A DNA stretch of 64,000 nucleotides from Viola odorata (lineage: Eukaryota; Streptophyta; Magnoliopsida; Malpighiales; Violaceae): contig OY829539.1 in the NCBI GenBank assembly GCA_963691705.1, positions 21,188,407 to 21,252,406 of the forward strand. The letters run 5' to 3'. Of this stretch, positions 57,143 to 64,000 are shown one piece after another. The number at the start of each line of letters is the position of its first letter. The stretch's first letter is position 1. Below the pieces are notes generated by a model that was not told the DNA's origin, made no database searches, and saw only the letters and a list, made by a program, of their open reading frames with translations. A program made the translations under genes and the position numbers.

Positions 57143-58579
57143 TCAAAGGTGCAGATAAAACCAAATTCTAGAGTAATATAACTTCAAGCGAGCGATATTC
57201 CAAGAGTTGGATAAGGGTGTACCATCGAGAGTCTCCAGATGATAGGCTCCTTTCCCGACAACGTGGGTGACGCGATATGGTCCATCCCAGTTTGGACTGA
57301 GTTTTCCCATGCGTTGCCCTGCCGCTCGCTTATCTCTGAGCACCAGGTCACCGGGCTTCAGTAACCGTTCTTTGACGCGCCTGTTATGATAACGGGCCAT
57401 CTTTCGTTTGTAATGTTGTGTTTTCAGAAGGATTTCCTCTCGGACTTCTGGTAACGCGTCCAGGTTAGCTCGTAACCTTTCCTCATTCAGTTCCTCCCGA
57501 AAGTGAGCTACCCGCAGGCTCATGGTTCCAATTTCCACCGGTGTAACGGCTTCGGTCCCGAAGGCCAACGCGAAAGGTGTTTCTCCGGTGGTGGTCTTAA
57601 CGGTCATGCGATATGCCCACATCACGTATGGTAGCTCATCAGCCCATTTCTTTTTAGACCCTTCTAGGTTTTTCTTGATGCCGCTAAGGATGCTCCGATT
57701 GGTTACTTCCGCCTGTCCATTAGTTTGCGGATGAGCCACGGAGGAAAAGAGTTGCTCGATTCCAAATTCTGAGCATTGGTCTTTGAAGAACTGGCTGGTG
57801 AACTGCGTTCCATTATCGCTAACAAGGACACGAGGTACGCCAAACCTCATGATAACTTGATATTTGAAAAATTGCCAAGTTTTTTCTGCCGTGATTGTGG
57901 CGACCGCTTCAGCTTCCGCCCACTTAGTGAAATAGTCTACCGCCACTATCACAAATGTCAGTTGAGACCTTGCCTTTGGGAATGGGCCTAGGATATCGAT
58001 CCCCCATCTAGCAAAAGGACAAGGGGCGATAATTTCAGATATTTCAGTGGCGGGCCACCGAGGAATCTTGGCAAACTCCTGGCACTTAGGGCAGGTTTAC
58101 ACATAGTTGTGGCAATCTCTTCGGATGGTGGGCCAGTAGAATCCGGATCGGAAAACTTGTGCTGCTAAGGTACCGCCTGACACATGCATACCACATACCC
58201 CTTCATGGATTTTGCGCAAGGTGTGAAGACCCTCTTGTTCAGTTATACATTTGGCGGCAGGGTGAGAAAAATACCTTCGAATCAGATCCCCGTCATAGTA
58301 TGTACAGAGAGCTGCCTGTCTCAGTACCTTCTTCTTTTCAGCGGTATCCTCAGGCAGTTCCTCGTGTTTCAAGAATTTGATTACGGGAATTCCCCAGTCG
58401 CTCTCGCGCTCCTCCACACATAAAGACGCTTGCTCTTCCATGAAGGATGGTACCGATAACTCTCGATAATATACACCTTTGGGTATGGACGCTTCCGGAT
58501 TCGCGACCATTTTGGCTAGATTGTCGGCTTTAGCGTTTTCCTCCCTGGGGATATGCTCGAAGCTGATCTGCATGCCCTC
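57143..58579 (-). pseudogene. Pol of Tat3: end of RNase H plus integrase
   Basis: Read from 58579: the end of RNase H (FEHIPREENAKADNLAKMV), then the integrase HHCC finger (IHEGVCGMHVSG...CPKCQ, about 58230-58070), core (GIDILGPF, AVDYFTKWAEAEAVA, LVSDNGTQFTS, TNGQAEVTN) and C-terminal domain (KPGDLVLRDKRAAGQRMGKL, GAYHLETLDGTPLSNSWN). One in-frame stop at 58097 splits it; the frame is otherwise open. No chromodomain is present. The sequence style is Tat-lineage. Upstream pol is cut off at 58580 by the Ogre-B LTR. It converges on A3. Confidence 0.9.
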
Positions 58580-59359
58580 TGTTGCTACCCGATTTTTGAC
58601 ACGAGTAATTTAAATCATCACTATTTTATCACAACATTTTCACGTTTTTACTAATTATTGTTAATTATTATTACTTGTGTTATTTCACTTTATTCATATT
58701 TTTATTATTTTTCTGTTCTAGTTTTTATCGATTTCAAACGAAATTTTTCGGACCGTTGGTTCGAACAAAAATAAATGCTTATTCCCGTGCACACACAACC
58801 TCTCTCCCTCTTCCATTTTCAAACCGAATCAGACACAAACGGCTACTCTTCCCAATTTTCAAAAGAAATCTGACACTCGCTCCATTTGTCAAAAACAAAT
58901 CTGCTCAATCCTCCAATTTTTCTTCAAAGATCTCTGACAGGGATTTGAATTAATCCTTGCTCATCACCATCATCGAACCTCTACCTCCTCTATAAATTAA
59001 GAGAGGATCCTTTGCAAATGAGAGAGGGAGCCATCACAATTCCCCATTTCCCTCCCCCAAATCAATTCAAACCATCCTCTGCCCAAATCCAAATCCCGAT
59101 CCCTCTTTCCCGAATTAAATCCAAAACACACCGAGATCATCCTCTGCCGAAATCAAATTCGATCACAAATCCACCCAAAGATCTATCCCCCTGCCAAGTT
59201 AATCCAGCCTCTGCCAATCGAAGCATCCTCTGCCCAATTAACCCAAATTCAATCCCTGCCAAATTCAATACAAAAATGCTCTGCCTCAATTAAATCCAAT
59301 CCTAAATCTCCTACCAAATTAAACCAATTAAATCCAATTCAGCCAAATTAATTAGCCTC

Positions 59360-59575
59360 ACTGCCAAACTGACCCAAAAACAGCACCCAATCAGCCCCGA
59401 AAACAGCCCCAAACCAGGCCCGAAATCTGCACCCAAACTGACCCAAAAACAGCACCCAATCAGCCCCGAAAACAGCCCCAAACCAGACCCGAAATCTGCA
59501 CCCAAACTGACCCAAAAACAGCCCCTAAAATCACCCAATACAGCCCCTAAATTCACCCAAAACAGCCCCTAAATC
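59360..59575 (+). repeat. Tandem repeat of about 68 bp in the Ogre-B LTR
   Basis: Units contain AAACTGACCCAAAAACAGC, 'acccaatcagccccgaaaac' and CCGAAATCTGCACCC. There are two full units and a decaying third that becomes a run of ACAGCCCCTAAAT repeats. Confidence 0.85.
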
Positions 59576-60137
59576 CACTTCAAATTACCACCAAAATCCA
59601 GCCAGCCACACCACTCAAATCACCACTATCCCGATCCACCACCATCCCTCACTACCAAACTCCGATCCACGGCCACAACCACCGCCACACAGCCACCACT
59701 GCCTCAATCACAAAACACTAAACAGCAACCATCAACCAAACCCCGCCCCAGCCGAACCGACCAGCACCCGAAATCAACCACAGCCGCAGATCGCCGGACC
59801 CAGCCGAACCGCATCCGACCAGCGTCCGGCCTCCCTCTACACTGCAGCGCCTTCATCTCCCTCAAAACCAAACCCAACCCGCAATCAGACCGCTGCTGCC
59901 AATCCGACCCAGCCGGCCACGCCACCGCCGCCGATCCTCTAATCCGGCCGCGCTTCACCACCGCACCTCTGCCGCTGGTCTTATTGTTGTATTGATCCGG
60001 GAGAATAAAAGAAAAAGAGTAGAAGCAGAGAAAGGAGGAAAGAAAAATAAAAGAAAAGAAAGGAAAGAATAGATAAGAAAGAAAAGAAAATTGGAAGAGA
60101 AGAGGAGTCCTTGTCGGTTGACAAGGAAAATAGAAGG

Positions 60138-60265
60138 GGTTGGGCTTCGGCCCAACCAAAGATTGAAAGATGGAGAATGGGCTGCGGCCCAAAGAAAAGA
60201 AAAATGAAAGAATTGGCTGCGGCCCATGAGTGGAAATAATAAAAGGAATGGGCTACGGCCCAAGC
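60138..60265 (+). repeat. Four palindromic GGGCTNCGGCCCA sites
   Basis: Variants of TGGGCTNCGGCCCA occur at about 60140, 60178, 60212 and 60249 (one with TTGGCT). GGCCCA/TGGGCC are site II elements bound by plant TCP factors. They lie between the TATA box and the LTR end, so may act downstream of the start or be part of a transcript fold. Confidence 0.6.
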
Positions 60266-60309
60266 CCTTTTAATTAAAATCGTGTACTAACTATTTCTTC
60301 GCTTTCTTG

Positions 60310-60830
60310 CAGGTACGAGTCCGCGATTACCGTCCGGACCGAATGTTTGACCAACGTCGATATCGGTGACAATTTTCTAAACTCGAGCTTTAGAGCTCAT
60401 TTCTTTTATTAGAATTGCTGATTTAATTTATTATTCAGTCACATGCATGATTATTTAGAATCGTTAGAATTCGAATTAATCTGTTTGCATGATGATTATA
60501 CCCACAAATACGATTTAATTTTATGCTCGCTCGTGTGCAGCTTTGACTCCACGAATAGATTTTTATTTATGCTTATGAACGTACTTTATGCATTATGCAC
60601 ATTAAATATGGATATATTTATGTGCATCAACAGTATATTTTATTATGCATTCGTAATGACTTTTGACTGACTTGATCGTCGGAGTGTATACGCCGGGGAA
60701 CCCCCCGGCGTCCTTTTCAGGTACATACGGAAGGAACGAGAAGGTATCGGATGCTTCGCCGACTTCAATATTGGTGACGATTTTCCAAACTCGAGCTTTA
60801 GAGCTCACTCCTCATTTATTTGAATTGCTA
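60310..60830 (+). repeat. Direct duplication inside the Ogre-B LTR
   Basis: About 110 bp at 60313-60425 (CAGGTACGAGTC... AAACTCGAGCTTTAGAGCTC) recurs at 60718-60830. Both copies start at a TTNCAGGTAC sequence resembling a splice acceptor; only the second is preceded by the hairpin. Confidence 0.75.
60691..60710 (+). promoter_or_regulatory. LTR hairpin, Ogre-B
   Basis: CGCCGGGGAACCCCCCGGCG, a perfect 8-bp stem with a 4-base loop, flanked by CGGAGTGTATA and CCTTTTCAGGTAC, like the Tat LTR hairpins. Confidence 0.7.
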
Positions 60831-61404
60831 AATTATTCATTATGGCTTGTGCAACTAACCTCGGTTTTGTAAGCTAGAATTAATTGATATTCGCCTTCAA
60901 GTACACTTCCCTCACCCTTTTATTTATTCGATGATTTTTGTACATATTTGTATGTATGATTATTTAAAATTGCTAGTATTAAAATCAATTTGGATTGCAT
61001 GAGAATAATTTGATTAATAATTTCACTCAAATCAAACCTTAGGTTTAGTAATTACTCAACGTTTATTTTATTAAATGCATGAAATTGGAATAGGATTAGT
61101 ATTAAACATCACGCTCTAATTGAATTGCATGATTATTAATTACTAAAATCCTCAAACCTTCAATAAATCCCCACAAATCAAAACGAATAAAATCAATCAA
61201 AGAAAACTAAACAAAGTAGTGAATAAACATAGGATTAAATCTTTTCCAATAACTTAGGCTCCACTAAAATTATTGGATAGTAAATCACCAAAGAGAATAA
61301 TCATTCGAAAGCGGAAAGATACCTCCATATTTTTTAATCCCTCTTATCTTTAGAGATCCCCTCCTAAAATGCGATTAAATCTTTAATGTTGAATGATCAT
61401 TTAA

Positions 61405-61545
61405 ATTATGCTTGTTTCGTGTGCGGCTTCGACCCCACGAATTTACTTTAATGAATGTATTCGTGTGCGGCTTCGACCCCACGATTGTATTTTTATTTAT
61501 GCGATCTTGACGAATGTGTTATGTGCGCGGCTTCGACCCCCACTT
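61405..61545 (+). repeat. Three copies of a GTGCGGCTTCGACCCCAC motif
   Basis: Copies at about 61421, 61466 and 61528, with a diverged fourth at 60535 (GTGCAGCTTTGACTCCAC). Spacers include TTTATTTATGC. Confidence 0.8.
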
Positions 61546-62187
61546 CCCGGTTTTTCTCTTTTCAACGTGTTTTCTCGCATTCACTCAAAACGGTACTTTG
61601 CTAGTCTATGCATGCTTAGAATCACATAGTAAATAGGATTAATCACGTGCATCGGCCCGATTATTAAAGTGGCGTCGCTTTGGTAAAGATTAATAAAACG
61701 GTAGTAATTTCACCAATTTTGCATGTAACCGGATTAATTTTAAACTCAACGAAATTTAATCGGAATAGGGATACAACCGACCTTCTTTATCTTTTAGAGG
61801 ACAAAAAAATGTTTATTTTCTTTTAAATAATTCAACAACAATTAGGATAAAATCAATCAAACAAGCTTAAAAACTAAAGCGACGATACCCCCTCTGAGGG
61901 CCAAATTACTTGTTTTCAACATGATTTTTAAACACCTCTTTTTAGAACTGGTAACCTTTTTAAGGATGAGACTCGGGTGCCTAACACCTTCCCGAGTCCA
62001 TAAAACGATCCCGAACCGTTGTTCTCGGGTTTAGACACTTTTTATTTGTGCCTTAGTTTTTGTTTTATTTTCTTCTTCTTTTTCGGACTTTTAGGTTTCC
62101 CTAAACCTTAGAAAAAATAGGGTGGCGACTTCATTGTTATGTGAATTTCATTGCGTCCCGAATTTCGCTCGCGACGGCGCGACAGTT

Positions 62188-62205
62188 TGGCGACTCCGCT
62201 GGGGA
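62188..62205 (+). other. Primer-binding site of Ogre-B
   Basis: TGGCGACTCCGCTGGGGA lies three bases after the LTR end. It resembles the Arg-tRNA-type primer site of Ogre elements; the tRNA assignment is from memory. Confidence 0.65.
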
Positions 62206-62699
62206 CTTTAGGGTCGAAGCCGGAATTATTTGCTTGAGGTGTTTGTTATTGTTATTTAAATTGTTTATTCGCTTTGATATCAATTGTTGTCTTCTCACCC
62301 GCATCACGCATAATGCCCTGCCGCCGGGCCCTTCCCAAATAGGATTAGGTTGGTAATTAGTGAAGCCCTGGGGCACATGTTCCAGTAAGTTTTCATGAAA
62401 CCAAACTCGGACTAGAACCCCTAAATGGGTGAGCGCCCCGATTCTTTAATGTTTCGGTAAGCAATCACGTACCCATTTACTGAGGGACCACTTCTATGGT
62501 ATCGTCCGGGAGCCTTTCAGCCAGTTAGAAGTAGTTGAAATCACCCCAGCATATGCATCATGATCGTATGTATATGTTCCAATTTGCCTCATTATTGCTA
62601 TGATATATCGCATGTATATTTTCCAAATTGCTTCGTTATTGCCATTATTCTCTCTTCTGCGATTTTAATCTATATCCTTTCAAGGAAAAACTATTCCCC
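62206..62699 (+). other. Leader of Ogre-B
   Basis: Opens GACTTTAGGGTCGAAGCCGG, and 62340-62530 matches the Ogre-A leader. No coding sequence is seen. Confidence 0.65.
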
Positions 62700-63606
62700 C
62701 GAAAGGTCCTCAAACATGGAAAAGGACAGAACTGGTCATGAGGATAGCAGAATTAGAGGAGAAACTCCGAACTGCTACAAAACGAGCACTATAAGCCGAA
62801 AAAGAACGATGACACTTGATTATTCGCCTGACTTTTCTATCCATACAACGGGGCCTACTTTTTCTATCTACTATTTCAAGTCTATGCCCTAATCTGTAAT
62901 TGGCGCAGTTGGACAAGAAACTCCGGATTATACTCTAGAGTATTATTCCGACTTTAAAGCACATGTTCGTCACTTGATCAAATGTGGATGGACCTCCTTC
63001 GAAAGATTCACCAAAAGACCATATGACCCCCTAAAGAACCAAAAAAAATCCCAATCAAAATCACCAAAACTATCGTCGGAACCAAGAAACGTTTCCACTT
63101 TTCCCATCATCCACACTACAAATATCACAACACATACAAATAAGACCATATAACCCACCAAAGAACACAAAAAAAACCAAGATAACCAAAACTATCGAGC
63201 CACTACTACCTCTTCCAAAAATCTACGAGCATCTTCTAAGCAGCCGATTAGATCATACCAACTCCAATCCGACCTTTCCAAGCTTATCTCCCGAAGGGGT
63301 TCAATCCTAATGTTACATATGCATACCATGCGGGAACTCGGAGTCACACTCTAAAGAATTGTTCCATCTTTCAAGGCACAAGTTCGTCACTTGATCAAGT
63401 GCGGATGGATCCTCTTTGAAGGATTAACCAAAGGACTTAACACAACAATCAACCCTCTTCCAAATCATTCCTTAGGTGATGAAGGAGTGAATATTGTTTC
63501 AGTCAAGAAGATTGATGATCCCTTTCCTTTAAGCGTTGGGGTTACCGCGAGAAGAGCTTTTCTTTGCGCTAGTCAAAGGAAGATATCTGTGACATTCAGA
63601 GGATAA
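62700..63606 (+). pseudogene. Decayed gag of Ogre-B
   Basis: The start of the coiled-coil region (NYSPERSS...) near 62690-62720 matches Ogre-A gag (NYSPEDLL). Most of the gag core is missing. At 63391-63606 a C-terminal gag piece is readable: CGWILFEGLTKGLN, INPLPNHSLGDEGVNIVS and PLSVGVTARRAFLCAS. Two direct repeats of about 95 bp (62915-63012 and 63330-63425) flank an A/C-rich stretch. Not functional. Confidence 0.6.
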
Positions 63607-64000
63607 TTTTTGAAGATTGTTTATTTTGCCTGGGGGCAAGTAAGCATAGAATCGAAGATTGTGCGATCTTCTTACAGAAGGGGGAATAGTTAATAGATTC
63701 TTTAGGCATCCAGGTTGGATTTTGGAATTTGGAAAGAAACGTAAGGGGCGGGGACTCTAGCCTTGTTAAAAGCTAGGGAAGGTTGTCAATTACGGGATCT
63801 TCCATCTTTCATCTTCCTTCTTTCACCATTGCTAAAATTGGGGGGCATGACCCAGGACGGGAGGTGTTATATCTCCAAAGAAGTTGAGAAACAAAGCAGG
63901 CCAATGGGAGAGTCCGCTGGTTCTTTATTACAAAAGAGGAATAGACCCGTGTCTAAAAATAGTATAACAGAATCCCCAAAGATCGTCAACTAGAGATCTA
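63607..64000. other. Ogre-B, after gag
   Basis: It contains CCTGGGGGCAAGTAAG near 63630, also found in Ogre-A. No domain is seen before the window ends. Confidence 0.45.

Larger units (their letters stand above)
47592..58579 (-). mobile_element. Tat3: Tat-lineage element with antisense cassette (minus orientation)
   Basis: Minus orientation: pol end (58579-57143), tandem array (57055-56600), noncoding spacer, the antisense cassette D3-C3-B3-A3 on the + strand (49102-56056), and the 3' LTR (48127-47592). Its upstream pol is cut at 58580 by Ogre-B. It is the best preserved example of the cassette. Confidence 0.85.
58580..62184 (+). repeat. 5' LTR of Ogre-B (3605 bp)
   Basis: It starts TGTTGCTACCCGATTTTTGAC and ends GACGGCGCGACA. 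A TATA box (CTATAAATTAAG) is at 58990-59001. It has several internal repeats (listed separately) and the shared hairpin at 60691-60710. A CCCTC sequence lies just left of it; the right partner is not visible. Reading frames within are not conserved. Confidence 0.85.
58580..64000 (+). mobile_element. Ogre-B: large-LTR gypsy element, 5' part
   Basis: A 5' LTR (58580-62184), primer-binding site, leader and decayed gag are visible; the rest is outside the window. It is inserted in the Tat3 pol gene. Termini and leader match Ogre-A, but the LTR is 1 kb longer. Confidence 0.8.

Noticed and set aside
59704..60263. Minus-strand frames of 162 and 102 residues in the Ogre-B LTR
   Set aside because: Low-complexity C/A-rich and A/G-rich DNA in an LTR; composition explains the open frames.

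Overview
This is a retrotransposon-dense, heterochromatin-like stretch of a flowering-plant nuclear genome, most likely a eudicot. The evidence is stacked Ty3/gypsy and Ty1/copia elements, plant-type introns, TATA boxes inside long terminal repeats (LTRs), tRNA-like primer-binding sites and a hAT DNA transposon. I see no intact host gene, rRNA, tRNA or CRISPR. The only host-gene sequence is a set of exons captured inside the hAT element.

Layout. (1) 1-18854: two Tat-lineage gypsy units, both + strand, each ending in an LTR of form TGATAA...TTATCA (8873-9452 and 18379-18854). Tat1 begins with the end of its integrase. Both units carry the same cassette on the opposite strand, ordered D-C-B-A from the LTR inward. 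(2) 18855-21943: remnants of two Ty1/copia elements in opposite orientations. (3) 21944-32314: an Ogre-like gypsy element (Ogre-A, minus) with a 2.6-kb LTR, satellite-like arrays, a long noncoding 3' region and a gag-only coding part. (4) 32315-47591: an Athila-type element (minus) with both LTRs, an Asp-type primer-binding site, a single-frame gag-pol broken only by stop codons, and a 3' ORF split by a 2971-bp hAT element. (5) 47592-58579: a third Tat element (minus) with LTR, cassette D-C-B-A on the + strand, a tandem array and pol. (6) 58580-64000: Ogre-B (+), with a 3.6-kb LTR, primer-binding site, leader and decayed gag.

The insertions are nested: a copia remnant holds Ogre-A, whose leader is interrupted by Athila, whose right LTR is interrupted by Tat3, whose pol is interrupted by Ogre-B. 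The hAT element sits inside the Athila 3' ORF.

The most interesting system is the antisense cassette. Three diverged copies keep the same four genes, in the same order and strand. A and B have a gypsy-type transposon domain and coiled coils, C is a small SP-rich basic/acidic protein, and D is a small helical protein. A, C and D have conserved TATA boxes in all copies, C and D have conserved AATAAA signals, and A and B share intron positions. The cassette runs head-on toward pol, and in Tat1 and Tat3 a tandem array separates the two convergent 3' ends. Other notable items are a hairpin shared by Tat and Ogre LTRs with compensatory base changes, a Pack-type hAT carrying exons of two host genes, and a 3' noncoding module shared by the Ogre-like and Athila-like elements.
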